DNA of 64,000 bases from Paracoccus tibetensis (GTDB taxonomy: Bacteria; Pseudomonadota; Alphaproteobacteria; Rhodobacterales; Rhodobacteraceae), in assembly GCF_900102505.1 (NCBI RefSeq), contig NZ_FMVT01000011.1:62001-126000 (forward strand). Reading direction: 5' to 3'. Each line of letters begins with the position of its first letter. Position 1 is the first letter of the stretch. Both the position numbers and the translations under genes were made by a program. A model generated the notes under the pieces. That model was not told the DNA's origin. It was given only the letters and a program-made list of their open reading frames with translations, and did no database searches. Shown in pieces: positions 55,186 through 64,000 of this stretch.

Positions 55186-56724
55186 ATGATCCGTCATCCG
55201 AAGCTCATTCTGGCCGCGATGGCCTGCCTGCTGGCGGGGCCGGCGGCCGCGCAGGGGCTGGACGCCGCCATCGACGGCTTCTTCGCGACGACCACCGGCT
55301 GGTTCGTCGCCATCATCTTCTCGAACTTCCCCGGCACCACCTTCCCCTGGATCGTGGGCTGGCTGGTGGCCGGCGCCACGATCTTCACCGTCTATTTCGG
55401 CTTCATCCAGTTCCGCGCCTTCGCCCATTCGATCCGGCTGGTGCGCGGCGACTACTCGAACCCCAACGACGCGGGCGAGGTCAGCCACTTCCAGGCCCTG
55501 ACCACGGCGCTGTCGGGGACGGTCGGCCTTGGCAACATCGCCGGCGTCGCCGTCGCGGTCAGCATCGGCGGGCCCGGCGCGACCTTCTGGATGATCGTCG
55601 CGGGCCTTCTGGGCATGGCCGCGAAGTTCACCGAATGCACCCTGGGCGTGAAGTACCGCAACGAATACGCCGACGGGACCGTCTCGGGCGGGCCGATGTA
55701 CTACATGGTCAAGGGCTTCGCCGAGCGCGGCGTTCCGGGCGGCAAGGTCATGGCGGTGCTGTTCGCGATCTTCTGCATCCTCGGCAGCTTCGGCGGCGGA
55801 AACATGTTCCAGGCGAACCAGGCCCATGCCCAGATCACCAACGTGCTGGGCAGCTATCCCGGCTGGATCACCGGCGTCGTGATGGCGATCGTGGTCTTCC
55901 TGGTCATCGTCGGCGGGCTCAAGTCCATCGCCAGCGTCACCGAGAAGGTCGTCCCGTTCATGGCCGCGCTCTACGTGCTGACCGCGCTGATCATCATCGG
56001 CATGAACTACGACATGATCGGCACGGCCTTCAGCCAGATCTTCGCGGGCGCCTTCACCAATGACGGCGTCGTCGGCGGGGCCATCGGCGCGCTGATCCAG
56101 GGCTTCCGCCGCGCCGCCTTCTCAAACGAGGCCGGCGTCGGCTCGGCCGCCATCGCCCACAGCGCCGTGCGCACCAAGGAGCCGACGACCGAGGGGTTCG
56201 TCTCGCTGCTCGAGCCGTTCATCGACACGGTGGTGATCTGCACCATGACCGCGCTCGTGATCATCATCACCGGCCAGCTGGTCAGCGACCCGGCGACGGG
56301 CATGTTCCTGCTGAACGAGGCCGGCACGCAGATCCAGACCGTCACCGGCAACAACGGCGTGGCGCTCACATCGGACGCGTTCAGCAGCCAGGTCAGCTGG
56401 TTCCGCTACGTGCTGGTGCTGGCGGTGGTGCTGTTCGCCTTCTCGACCATGATCTCGTGGAGCTATTACGGCCTGAAAGCCTGGACCTTCCTCTTCGGCG
56501 AGGGCCAGACGAAAGAGCTGATCTTCAAGCTGCTCTTCTGCTTCTTCGTCGTCGTCGGCGCGGCGTCCAGCCTGGGCGCGGTCATCGACTTCTCGGACGC
56601 GGCGATCTTCGCGATGGCGGTGGTGAACATCCCCGCGCTCTACATCCTGATGCCCATCGTGAAGCGCGAGATGAACAGCTACCTCGCGCGGCTGAAGTCG
56701 GGCGAGATCCGCAAGTTCCAGTAG
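55186..56724 (+). CDS. Sodium:alanine/glycine symporter (AGCS family)
   Basis: A 512-residue inner-membrane importer of alanine or glycine with Na+. It begins with a cleavable-looking hydrophobic segment (ACLLAGPAAAQG), then about ten helices. Family signatures are GTVGLGNIAGVAVAVSIGGPG near residue 105 (GTVGLGNIAGVA), FRRAAFSNEAGVGSAAIAH near 305 and the helix SYYGLKAW. It shares a strand with the stress-protein gene, possibly an operon. Confidence 0.94.
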   Translation: MIRHPKLILAAMACLLAGPAAAQGLDAAIDGFFATTTGWFVAIIFSNFPGTTFPWIVGWLVAGATIFTVYFGFIQFRAFAHSIRLVRGDYSNPNDAGEVSHFQALTTALSGTVGLGNIAGVAVAVSIGGPGATFWMIVAGLLGMAAKFTECTLGVKYRNEYADGTVSGGPMYYMVKGFAERGVPGGKVMAVLFAIFCILGSFGGGNMFQANQAHAQITNVLGSYPGWITGVVMAIVVFLVIVGGLKSIASVTEKVVPFMAALYVLTALIIIGMNYDMIGTAFSQIFAGAFTNDGVVGGAIGALIQGFRRAAFSNEAGVGSAAIAHSAVRTKEPTTEGFVSLLEPFIDTVVICTMTALVIIITGQLVSDPATGMFLLNEAGTQIQTVTGNNGVALTSDAFSSQVSWFRYVLVLAVVLFAFSTMISWSYYGLKAWTFLFGEGQTKELIFKLLFCFFVVVGAASSLGAVIDFSDAAIFAMAVVNIPALYILMPIVKREMNSYLARLKSGEIRKFQ

Positions 56725-56741
56725 GGCTTGCGCCACGACAG

Positions 56742-56773
56742 GGGGCGGGTGCTGCGGCGCCCGCCCCTTTCCT
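56742..56773 (+). terminator. Terminator after the AGCS symporter
   Basis: GGGGCGGG (56742-56749) pairs with CCCGCCCC (56760-56767), followed by TTTCCTT on the plus strand. It lies between two convergent genes. Confidence 0.65.
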
Positions 56774-56778
56774 TGGGC

Positions 56779-57717
56779 TCACTGCATCCGCTTCGTGGCC
56801 GCAGCGCGCCGGTCCCGCCGGCGCTGCCCTGCTTGGCGCAGCAGGGTGACCGAGTAGATCACCAGCGCCGCCCAGATCATCGGGAAGGCGATCAGCCGGG
56901 CGCCGTCGAAGGGCTCTCCGAACAGGAACACTGCGCAGAGGAAGATCATCGTCGGCGCGATGTATTGCAGGATGCCGATGGTGGAGAGGCGGATCAGCTT
57001 CGCGCCGTTCGCGTAGAACAGCAGCGGGATCGCCGTGACCGGCCCCGCCCCCAGCAGCAGCAGCGTCGTGTCGATCTGGCCCGGCCCGAAGCTGCCCGCC
57101 CCGCCGAGCGCCTGCCAGATCAGAAAGCCCGCCGCAAAGGGTGTCAGCAGCAGCACCTCCAGCGTGAAGCCCTGGTTCGGGCCAAGCGGCAGGCTGCGCT
57201 TGCAATAGGCGTAGACGCCCCAGCTGAGCGTCAGCCCGATGGCCACCAGCGGCAGGCTGCCCGCCTGCACCGTCAGGATCACCACGGCCGAGGCCGCCAG
57301 CGCGATGGCCGCGAACTGCCCGCGCGACAGCCGCTCCTTCAGCAGCGTCGCGCCAAGGAAAACGCTGAAGAGAGGGTTGATGTAGTAGCCGAGCGCCGCG
57401 TCCAGCGCGTGATCGTTCGCGATGGCCCAGACATAGATCAGCCAGTTGACCGAGATCAGCCCCGCCGTCAGCGCCGCCATCGCCAGCAGCCGCGGCTGGC
57501 GCAGCGCCGCCAGCACCTCGCCCTGCCGCCCCTGCCACAACAGCACCGCCCCCGCGATGGGCAGCGACCAGATGACGCGGTGCGCGATCACCTCCAAGGG
57601 CGGCACATGGGTCAGCGCCTTCATGTAGATGGGCAGGAATCCCCAAATGCCATAGGCGGCAATGGCATAGACAAGGCCACGCGGAGAATCGGTCTGCGGA
57701 AGGGGGGCGTTGCTCAT
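56779..57717 (-). CDS. rarD: RarD-like EamA/DMT-superfamily permease
   Basis: A 312-residue inner-membrane protein with ten predicted helices of the drug/metabolite transporter type. The N-terminus GLVYAIAAYGIWGFLPIYMK is diagnostic of the RarD subgroup, and NWLIYVWAIANDHALDAALG (residues about 93-112) also fits. The name comes from chloramphenicol resistance in Pseudomonas; the natural substrate is unknown. The ATG (57715-57717) aligns with relatives; longer readings cross DUF1491. Confidence 0.88.
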   Translation of the reverse strand: MSNAPLPQTDSPRGLVYAIAAYGIWGFLPIYMKALTHVPPLEVIAHRVIWSLPIAGAVLLWQGRQGEVLAALRQPRLLAMAALTAGLISVNWLIYVWAIANDHALDAALGYYINPLFSVFLGATLLKERLSRGQFAAIALAASAVVILTVQAGSLPLVAIGLTLSWGVYAYCKRSLPLGPNQGFTLEVLLLTPFAAGFLIWQALGGAGSFGPGQIDTTLLLLGAGPVTAIPLLFYANGAKLIRLSTIGILQYIAPTMIFLCAVFLFGEPFDGARLIAFPMIWAALVIYSVTLLRQAGQRRRDRRAAATKRMQ

Positions 57718-57755
57718 GCCGTTGCATAGGCTGCAAGCAGATGCCGCACCAGAGG

Positions 57756-58106
57756 CTAGTGAAGCCCCTCTTCCTCCAGCAGCGTGCGGCCCTCGCGGCT
57801 CTCGATCTCGACGATCCAGAGGTCGGGATCGCGGGCGCGGGCGCGGGCGGCGGCGGCATCCACCTCGGCCTCCGGCCCCGCGGCGATCGCGCGCCAGGGG
57901 CGGGTGTCGGTTTCGAAGTCCCACTCTCGCTGCCACAGGGTCGCAGTGCCGTCGAGACGGGCGCATTTGACCAGAACCGCCCCCGCCACCTCGTCGCCCC
58001 GGCGCAGGATGTAGGCCGGGATGTTCGCCAGCCCGAGCCGCTTGAGATAGGCCGCGACCCAGAGCCCGGCGGCGAGGCGTGGTGCAGGTGTTGGGGCCTC
58101 AGCCAT
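57756..58106 (-). CDS. DUF1491 protein
   Basis: A 116-residue protein of unknown function restricted to alphaproteobacteria. The family pattern is visible: RLAAGLWVAAYLKRLGLANI, then GDEVAGAVLVKCARLDGTAT and DPDLWIVEIESREGRTLL at the C-terminus. No membrane segment. It overlaps the era stop by 8 nt and is likely the last gene of the lepB-rnc-era operon. Confidence 0.85.
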   Translation of the reverse strand: MAEAPTPAPRLAAGLWVAAYLKRLGLANIPAYILRRGDEVAGAVLVKCARLDGTATLWQREWDFETDTRPWRAIAAGPEAEVDAAAARARARDPDLWIVEIESREGRTLLEEEGLH

Positions 58107-59034
58107 CCCCGTCCTTGAAGTTCAGGCCCATCTCGTCATAGCGCTCGGCCTCGTTCAGCCAGTTCTCGCGGACGCGGACCTGAAGGAACAGGTGGACGCG
58201 GCGGCCCATGAACTCCTCCAGCTCGGCCCGCGCGGACTGGCCCACGGCCTTGATCGTCTCGCCGCCCTTGCCCAGCACGATGCCCTTGTGACCCTGCCGC
58301 GCGACATAGACGACCTGCTCGACCCTTGCGCTGCCGTCCGTCTTCTCCTCCCAGCCTTCCGTCTCGACGGTCAGCTGATAGGGGATCTCCTCGTGGAGGC
58401 GCAGGGTCAGCTTCTCGCGCGTGATCTCGGCGGCGATCATGCGCATCGGTAGGTCAGCGATCTGGTCCTCGGGATAGAGCCACGGCCCCTCGGGCAGCTC
58501 GCTGCCCAGCCAGGCGCGCAGGTCGGCGCAGCCATAACCCTTCTCGGCCGAGATCATGAAGGTCTGCACGAAGGGATAGGCCTCGTTCATCTGCTTGGAA
58601 AGCGCCAGCAGCACCTCGGCCTTCACCCGGTCGATCTTGTTGATGACCAGCGCGACAGGCGTGCCCTGCCCCAGCTGCTTCAGCTGCTCGATGATCGCCT
58701 GCACGCCCTCGGTCGCGCCGCGATGCGCCTCGATCAGCAGCAGCACGAGGTCGGCGTCCGAGGCCCCGCCCCAGGCCGCCGCGACCATGCTGCGGTCCAG
58801 CCGGCGGCGCGGGCGGAAGATGCCGGGCGTGTCCACGAAGACGATCTGCGCCGGCCCCTCGATGGCGATGCCGCGGATGCGGGCGCGGGTCGTCTGCACC
58901 TTGTGCGTGACGATCGAGACCTTCGCGCCGACCATCTGGTTCAAGAGCGTGGACTTGCCGGCGTTCGGCTCGCCGATCAGGGCGACGAAGCCGGCGCGGG
59001 TCTCGCCCTTGGGTTGGGTTACTTCTTCGGTCAT
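58099..59034 (-). CDS. era: GTPase Era
   Basis: Ribosome-assembly GTPase that binds 16S rRNA. The 311-residue protein has the G1 loop [12 protein letters not shown] (near residue 21), DTPGIF (G3), NKID (G4) and a C-terminal KH domain with [19 protein letters not shown] near residue 252. Its start overlaps the rnc stop by 4 nt (ATGA), coupling the two. Confidence 0.97.
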   Translation of the reverse strand: MTEEVTQPKGETRAGFVALIGEPNAGKSTLLNQMVGAKVSIVTHKVQTTRARIRGIAIEGPAQIVFVDTPGIFRPRRRLDRSMVAAAWGGASDADLVLLLIEAHRGATEGVQAIIEQLKQLGQGTPVALVINKIDRVKAEVLLALSKQMNEAYPFVQTFMISAEKGYGCADLRAWLGSELPEGPWLYPEDQIADLPMRMIAAEITREKLTLRLHEEIPYQLTVETEGWEEKTDGSARVEQVVYVARQGHKGIVLGKGGETIKAVGQSARAELEEFMGRRVHLFLQVRVRENWLNEAERYDEMGLNFKDGDG

Positions 59035-59720
59035 GTCTTGTCCTCAAGCCGGGCCAGCAGGGCCTGCGCCGCCGCCTGCTCGATGCTGCGTTTGGTGCCT
59101 GCGCCGCGGGCCTGCGCCTCGCGGCCGTCGGCCAGCTTCACGGTGATCAGGAAGACGGGCGCGTGATCCGGCCCGCTGCGTTCGGTCTGCTCGTAAGAGG
59201 GCGGCGGCATCCCCTGCGCCTGCGCCCATTCCTGAAGCGCGGTCTTGGCGTCGCGCGCATCCTCGGCGACGCTGTCCAGACGGCCGGCCCAATGGCGCAG
59301 GACGACGTCCCGCGCCGCCTCGAAGCCCGCATCCAGATAGATGGCCGCCAGCACGGCCTCCATCGCGTCAGCCAGAAGCGCCTCCTTGCGGCGCCCGCCC
59401 GACATCATCTCGGAGCGGCCGAGCTTCAGCACCTCGCCAAGGCCCACCTCGCGCGCGATGGCCGCGCAGGTCTCGCCCCGCACCAGGGTGTTGAAGCGGG
59501 GGGCTAGCTGGCCTTCGCTGGCGCCGGTATCGGCCTGGAACAGCGCCTCGGCCATGATGAGGCCCAGGACGCGGTCGCCCAGGAACTCCAGCCGCTGGTT
59601 GTCGGGCCGCGTCGCACTGGCGATCGAGCCGTGGGTCAGGGCGCGCACCAGAAGCTCGGGCCGGGCGAAGTCGTGGCCAAGCCGCGCCATGAAGGCGCGG
59701 ATGTCGGCGGAAGGCGTCAC
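59031..59720 (-). CDS. rnc: Ribonuclease III
   Basis: Cuts double-stranded RNA in rRNA and mRNA processing. A GTG start overlapping the lepB stop by 4 nt gives 229 residues, the usual length. The RNase III signature is [17 protein letters not shown], with catalytic acids in [14 protein letters not shown]. The dsRNA-binding domain (residues about 155-225) has [11 protein letters not shown] and [19 protein letters not shown] much longer reading through lepB is rejected. Confidence 0.96.
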   Translation of the reverse strand: MTPSADIRAFMARLGHDFARPELLVRALTHGSIASATRPDNQRLEFLGDRVLGLIMAEALFQADTGASEGQLAPRFNTLVRGETCAAIAREVGLGEVLKLGRSEMMSGGRRKEALLADAMEAVLAAIYLDAGFEAARDVVLRHWAGRLDSVAEDARDAKTALQEWAQAQGMPPPSYEQTERSGPDHAPVFLITVKLADGREAQARGAGTKRSIEQAAAQALLARLEDKT

Positions 59721-60514
59721 TCGACCGCCTTGAAGAAGCGGTCGGACCGCCAGGTCCAGAAGTACAGCAGCGAGCGGCCGGCCGACGAGAACATGATCCG
59801 GTCCGCGCGGCCGATCAGGTACTCCTCGGGCACGAAGCCGAGGCCGCCGATCTCGGCCGGGAAGCGCGAGTCTTCCGAGTTGTCGCGGTTGTCGCCCATG
59901 AAGAAATACTGCCCCGCCGGGACCACGAAGGTCGGCGTGTCGTCGGCGATCCAGCCGTCGGTGATGTTCAGGATCGAGTGGCTGCCAGAGGCGCCCGGCA
60001 GCGTCTCGACATAGCGCTCGGACAGGCACTCGCCGCCCTGCGAGACCGGATCGTTGGCGCAGCGCGGGATCAGGCCCTGCGGGCCCTGCTGTTCCTTGAC
60101 CTCGACGAAGTCGCCGGCGCGGGTGACGGGGACCTCCTCGCCGTTCAGCCACAGCCGGCCGCCGCGCATCTGCACCTGGTCGCCGGGCAGGCCGATCACG
60201 CGCTTGATGAAATCGACGTCGCGCGTGGGGTGGCGGAAGACGACGACATCGCCGCGCGCGGGCGCGCTGCCCAGGATCCGGCCCGAGATGGGGCACATGG
60301 AGAAGGGGCAGGAATGGGCCGAATAGCCATAGGCCATCTTGTTGACGAAAAGGAAGTCGCCGATCAGCAGCGTGTCCTTCATCGACCCCGAAGGAATCCA
60401 GAAGGGCTGGAAGAACAGCGTGCGGAAGATGCCCGCGATGACGAGCGCCCAGAAAACGGTCTTGATCGTCTCCCAGATGCCTTCCTTCTTCTTGGGTGCC
60501 ACGCTGTCGGCCAT
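59717..60514 (-). CDS. lepB: Signal peptidase I
   Basis: Cleaves Sec and Tat signal peptides at the outer face of the inner membrane. The 265-residue protein has one N-terminal helix (residues about 14-33), the catalytic serine in [14 protein letters not shown] (near residue 43), the catalytic lysine in [12 protein letters not shown] (near 100), and [14 protein letters not shown] (near 208). Operon with rnc and era. Confidence 0.97.
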   Translation of the reverse strand: MADSVAPKKKEGIWETIKTVFWALVIAGIFRTLFFQPFWIPSGSMKDTLLIGDFLFVNKMAYGYSAHSCPFSMCPISGRILGSAPARGDVVVFRHPTRDVDFIKRVIGLPGDQVQMRGGRLWLNGEEVPVTRAGDFVEVKEQQGPQGLIPRCANDPVSQGGECLSERYVETLPGASGSHSILNITDGWIADDTPTFVVPAGQYFFMGDNRDNSEDSRFPAEIGGLGFVPEEYLIGRADRIMFSSAGRSLLYFWTWRSDRFFKAVE

Positions 60515-60592
60515 CGCAGGTCGTCCTTCCGGTTCATCGCAGGGGCGGCCCCGGCCGCGCCCGGCCCTTCTGGTCCCCGCAGGGGGCCAAAG

Positions 60593-61015
60593 TCAAGGTT
60601 TGGGGGCGTCAGACGCAGCGATGGGGCGCGCCTCGATCACCACGAAGGCCTGCGCCCAGGGATGATCGTCGGTCAGGGTGACATGGACCAGCGCCTCGTG
60701 GCCCGGCGGCGTCATCGCGGCCAGCCGGTCCGCCGCCCAGCCCGTCAGCGCCATCACCGGCTGCCCGCTGCGCAGGTTCGACACCGCCATGTCCCGCCAG
60801 CTGATCCCCATGGCCAGCCCCGTCCCGAGCGCCTTCGAACAAGCCTCCTTGGCCGCCCATCTCTTGGCGAGCGTCCCGGCCTCGTCCTTGCGCCGCGCGG
60901 CCTTGGCCAGTTCGGTCGGGGTGAAGACGCGGTTGCGGAAGCGGTCCCCGAACCGGTCGAGCGTGCCCTGGATGCGCTCGATATTGGCGAGGTCGGTGCC
61001 GATGCCGAGGATCAC
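60593..61015 (-). CDS. acpS: Holo-[acyl-carrier-protein] synthase
   Basis: Adds 4'-phosphopantetheine to acyl carrier protein. The 140-residue protein has the Mg-binding aspartate in [15 protein letters not shown] (Asp8) and the glutamate in [13 protein letters not shown] (near residue 58). The start overlaps the pdxJ stop by 4 nt; pdxJ-acpS is a frequent pair. Confidence 0.96.
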   Translation of the reverse strand: MILGIGTDLANIERIQGTLDRFGDRFRNRVFTPTELAKAARRKDEAGTLAKRWAAKEACSKALGTGLAMGISWRDMAVSNLRSGQPVMALTGWAADRLAAMTPPGHEALVHVTLTDDHPWAQAFVVIEARPIAASDAPKP

Positions 61016-61746
61016 GCGCGGGCCGCGTCCATGCAGCGGCGCATCTCGCGGATGGCGCCGTCGAGGCCCAGGAAGACGGACTCGGCGATGAGGAAATGGC
61101 CGATGTTCAGCTCGGCAAGTTCCGGGATCGCCGCGATGGGGCCGACATTGTCGAAGGTCAGGCCGTGGCCGGCATGGACCTCCAGCCCGAGGCGCGCGGC
61201 GAGGGTCGCGCCCTCGCGCAGGGCCGCAAGCTCGCGGTCGCGCGCGTCATGGCGGCCTTCGGTGTCGAGGTCGCAATAGGCGCCGGTGTGCAGCTCGATC
61301 ACCGCCGCGCGGATGCGGGCGGCAGCCTCGATCTGGGCGGGCTCGTGGCCGATGAACAGGGACACCCGGCTGCCGGACTCCCGCAGGGGGGCGATGAACT
61401 CGGCCAGCATCGCCTCGTTGCCGGCGACGTCGAGGCCGCCCTCGGTCGTGCGCTCCTCGCGCTTCTCGGGGACGATGCAGACGGCGTGTGGGCGGTGGCG
61501 CAGGGCAATGGCCTGCATCTCGGGCGTCGCCGCCATCTCGAGGTTCAGGGGCAGCGTCAGGTGCGCCATGAGCGCGTCGATGTCGGCGTCGCTGATGTGG
61601 CGGCGGTCCTCGCGCAGATGGGCGGTGATGCCGTCGGCGCCGGCGGCCTCGGCCAGGCGAGCGGCGCGCAGCGGGTCGGGCCAGGGCGTGCCGCGGGCGT
61701 TCCGGATGGTGGCGACGTGGTCGATGTTGACGCCAAGGCGCAGCAT
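61012..61746 (-). CDS. pdxJ: Pyridoxine 5'-phosphate synthase
   Basis: Last step of the DXP-dependent vitamin B6 pathway, joining 1-deoxy-xylulose-5-phosphate and aminoacetone phosphate. The 244-residue protein starts [19 protein letters not shown] and has [29 protein letters not shown] and [14 protein letters not shown] motifs with the catalytic histidine and glutamates. Longer readings run into ispE territory and are rejected. Confidence 0.97.
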   Translation of the reverse strand: MLRLGVNIDHVATIRNARGTPWPDPLRAARLAEAAGADGITAHLREDRRHISDADIDALMAHLTLPLNLEMAATPEMQAIALRHRPHAVCIVPEKREERTTEGGLDVAGNEAMLAEFIAPLRESGSRVSLFIGHEPAQIEAAARIRAAVIELHTGAYCDLDTEGRHDARDRELAALREGATLAARLGLEVHAGHGLTFDNVGPIAAIPELAELNIGHFLIAESVFLGLDGAIREMRRCMDAARA

Positions 61747-61774
61747 GGGGTCCTCCGCAGGGTTTGGCGGCATC

Positions 61775-62614
61775 CTAGCGGGCGGCCGGATCGGGCGCCA
61801 GTTCGCTGGCGACGGCCCACCAGCCGGGGCGGCCGAGTGCCGCAGCCGCCTCAGCCGCCGCGCCGGCGGTGGCGAAGATGCCGAAGCAGGTCGCGCCCGA
61901 CCCCGACATGCGGGCAAAGCCCGCGCCCTGCGCCTGAAGCGCATCCAGCACCTCGCGCACCTGCGGCGCAAGGGCGATGGCCGGTGCCTCGAGATCGTTG
62001 CGGGTCTGCGCCAGCCAGGCGGTCAGGTCCGATGCTCGTGCGAAGCGCGGGACCGGGGGCAGCGGCGGGTTGTCCTTCCGCGCCAGCGCCGCGAAGACGC
62101 GCGGGGTCGCCACCGCGATGCCGGGATTGACCAGCACCAGATGCAGCCGCGGCAAGGGTGGCAGGGGCGTGACGATCTCTCCGACGCCTTCCATGCGAGC
62201 GGGACGCGAGGCGAGGCAGACCGGCACGTCCGCGCCAAGCCGCTCGGGCGCGGGCGGCAGCTCAAGGCCCATCCGCTTCAGGGCGCGCAGCACGGCGGCG
62301 GCATCGGCCGATCCGCCGCCGATGCCCGAGGCGACGGGCAGGTTCTTGGTCAGCCGGATTCGCGCCTGCCCGCCGACCATCCGCGCGGCGCGCAGGCAGA
62401 GGTTGTCCTCGTCCGTCCCCAGGCCTGCCGCGAAGGGACCGTCGATCTGCAGCGCCAGCGGGCCGGGCGTCAGCGCGACCTCGTCCCCCACCGCGGCGAA
62501 GGCGACCAGCGAGTCCAGCAGATGATAGCCGTCCGCGCGCCGGCCCGTCACATGCAGCGCCAGGTTCAGTTTCGCGGGCGCGGGCTCGATCCACGCCCCG
62601 TCCGCAAGGCTCAT
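61775..62614 (-). CDS. ispE: 4-diphosphocytidyl-2-C-methyl-D-erythritol kinase
   Basis: GHMP kinase of the MEP isoprenoid pathway. The 279-residue protein has [19 protein letters not shown] (residues 13-31), the ATP loop [16 protein letters not shown] (near residue 95) and the third motif [13 protein letters not shown] near 245. The ATG overlaps the TPR gene's stop by 4 nt. pdxJ follows 28 nt later. Confidence 0.96.
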   Translation of the reverse strand: MSLADGAWIEPAPAKLNLALHVTGRRADGYHLLDSLVAFAAVGDEVALTPGPLALQIDGPFAAGLGTDEDNLCLRAARMVGGQARIRLTKNLPVASGIGGGSADAAAVLRALKRMGLELPPAPERLGADVPVCLASRPARMEGVGEIVTPLPPLPRLHLVLVNPGIAVATPRVFAALARKDNPPLPPVPRFARASDLTAWLAQTRNDLEAPAIALAPQVREVLDALQAQGAGFARMSGSGATCFGIFATAGAAAEAAAALGRPGWWAVASELAPDPAAR

Positions 62615-64000
62615 TCCGAGGCGTCGGCTTCGGTCTGCGGCTGCGGCGCGGCGCGGCTGTCGGTGCCCGCCTCGTCGGCCAGAACCGCGTCGAGGCCGCG
62701 CTCCAGCTTGGCGCGGATGCGGGCGGGATCGACCTCGCCGCTCTCGGCCGGTTCCAGCGACAGGGCGCGCTTCCACTGGATCTCGGCCTCGCGCGTGCGG
62801 CCGACCTTCCAGTAGATGTCGCCCAGATGGTCGTTCACCAGCGGGTCCGAGGCCATCGTCGCGATCGCCTGCTCCATCGGCGCGACCGCCTCCTCGTAGC
62901 GGCCGAGGCGGTAGTAGGCCCAAGCCAGCGAGTCGAGGATATAGCCATCGCCCGGCGCCAGCTCGACGGCCTTCTTGATCATCTCCAGCGCCTGCTCGAG
63001 GTTCTGGTTCCGGTCGATCCAGGAATAGCCGAGATAGTTCAGAAGGCTCGCCTGGTCGGGCCGGATCTCGAGCGCGGCCAGCAGGTCGGCCTCGGCGCGC
63101 TCGAACTGGCCCGCGCGCTCTAGCGCGATGCCCCGGGCATAGAGCGGGAACCAGCGCGCCTCGGGCGGGGCATCGGACAGAAGCTGCAGCGCCTTGTCAT
63201 AGGCGGGAACGGCGGTCGTGTATTTCTCCTGCTGGCGCAGCACGTCGCCAAGCGCGACCCAAGCCTGCGCCAGCGACGGATAGGCGGCCGACAGGGCCAG
63301 CGCGGCGTTTTCCGCCTCGGGTCGGCGACCGGCGCGGGCAAGCGCGTCGATGCGCGACAGCTCGGCCGCGGGACGCAGCTGGCCCATGGCACGCACGGCC
63401 TCGTATTCCGCCTCGGCCAGGTCGAACTGCTGGCGCTCCTGCAGCAGCTGGGCGGCGATCAGGCGCGCCTCGGCATTCTCGGGCGCCAGCCAGACGGCGA
63501 GGCGCGCATGGATCAGGGACAGCGGCTCGGGGTCGGGACCGCCGGAAAGGGCGCTGGCGAAGGCAAGAAGCAGTTGCGCAATCCCGTCGGACGGTCCGCC
63601 GACGATGTCGAAGGACACCGGCGCGCCCGCGGCAAGCCGCGCCTGCAGGTCCAGAAGCTGCGGCTCCGCCTCCAGCCCGGGCAGGCCGGCCAGCAGCGCC
63701 TCGGCCTCGTCGCGGCGGTCGAGCTGCGCCAGCACCTGGACGCGCGCCACCAGCCCGAGCAGGTGATCCCCCGTCCCTTCCTGCGCCAGCAGCGCCTCGG
63801 CCGAGTCGTAGTCACCGACGATGGCCTGCGCGAGCGCGAGGTGATAGTTCGCGACCGGCGCCAGCGACTCCGAGGCGGCAAGCGCCTGGAACGCCGCCAG
63901 CGAGTCCGAGCCCCGGCCCGCGCCCATCAGCGCCCAGCCCTGGATGGTGCCGTCCATCAGGTCCTCGGTGATCGGCAGGTCGACGCTGCGCGAGGTCTCG
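62611..64000 (-). CDS. Tetratricopeptide repeat protein, N-terminus missing
   Basis: The reading frame continues to the right edge without a stop, so the true start lies outside the window; 462 codons are visible. Several TPR helices are clear, for example [60 protein letters not shown] and [20 protein letters not shown]. The last 30 residues are acidic and not repeat-like. TPR proteins scaffold complexes; in related genomes this one precedes ispE, and its role is unknown. Confidence 0.88.
   Translation of the reverse strand, partial: ETSRSVDLPITEDLMDGTIQGWALMGAGRGSDSLAAFQALAASESLAPVANYHLALAQAIVGDYDSAEALLAQEGTGDHLLGLVARVQVLAQLDRRDEAEALLAGLPGLEAEPQLLDLQARLAAGAPVSFDIVGGPSDGIAQLLLAFASALSGGPDPEPLSLIHARLAVWLAPENAEARLIAAQLLQERQQFDLAEAEYEAVRAMGQLRPAAELSRIDALARAGRRPEAENAALALSAAYPSLAQAWVALGDVLRQQEKYTTAVPAYDKALQLLSDAPPEARWFPLYARGIALERAGQFERAEADLLAALEIRPDQASLLNYLGYSWIDRNQNLEQALEMIKKAVELAPGDGYILDSLAWAYYRLGRYEEAVAPMEQAIATMASDPLVNDHLGDIYWKVGRTREAEIQWKRALSLEPAESGEVDPARIRAKLERGLDAVLADEAGTDSRAAPQPQTEADASE

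Overview
The window is GC-rich (roughly two thirds G+C by eye), almost fully coding, and carries an alphaproteobacterial gene set, most like Rhodobacteraceae/Paracoccaceae (Paracoccus-like). The lineage call rests on adk between secY and rpsM, a short LID-less Adk, a truncated HPr kinase next to rapZ and a mannose-type EIIA, the DUF1491-era-rnc-lepB-acpS-pdxJ cluster, an rpoZ-rsh-DUF2062 run, PHB genes and choline-sulfate genes. It is ordinary chromosome: I see no insertion sequence, phage, plasmid or CRISPR array.

Layout. 1-15.5 kb (minus strand): tuf and the S10-spc-alpha ribosomal-protein super-operon, from rpsJ to the start of rpoA. It is interrupted between rpmD and rplO by an opposite-strand gene for a small exported protein, with a strong terminator after rpmD and a consensus-like promoter before rplO. 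15.7-22.1 kb: a TerB/DUF533 protein, two short-chain dehydrogenases, parC, an SH3 protein, a HIG1 membrane protein and a PduO-type cobalamin adenosyltransferase. 22.2-25.0 kb: etfBA and 3-hydroxyacyl-CoA dehydrogenase. 25.0-27.5 kb: choX and betC. 28.0-30.8 kb (minus): hprK-rapZ-EIIA-ptsH-tetR, divergent from pckA. 32.7-37.8 kb (minus): phoX, argF, phaB, phaA. 38.2-40.9 kb: metG and an arginase. 40.97-41.28 kb: a tRNA-Leu(UAA) gene split by a 220-nt group I intron. 41.5-46.1 kb: NYN protein, folK, rpoZ, rsh, DUF2062. 46.1-52.6 kb (minus): ghrA-like gene and the rod-shape operon mreB-mreC-mreD-mrdA-rodA. 52.8-54.5 kb (minus): leuA preceded by a leader peptide ending in a Leu run. 54.7-56.7 kb: universal stress protein and a Na+/alanine symporter. 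56.8-64 kb (minus): rarD-like permease, DUF1491, era, rnc, lepB, acpS, pdxJ, ispE and a truncated TPR gene.

How they work together: translation (ribosomal proteins, EF-Tu, MetRS, tRNA-Leu), export and envelope growth (SecY, LepB, MreBCD/PBP2/RodA), and central carbon control (incomplete regulatory PTS beside PEP carboxykinase, ETF/beta-oxidation, PHB cycle). The points most worth a second look are the self-splicing-type intron in tRNA-Leu, the leuA attenuator with an apparently leaderless leader peptide, and the broken spc operon.
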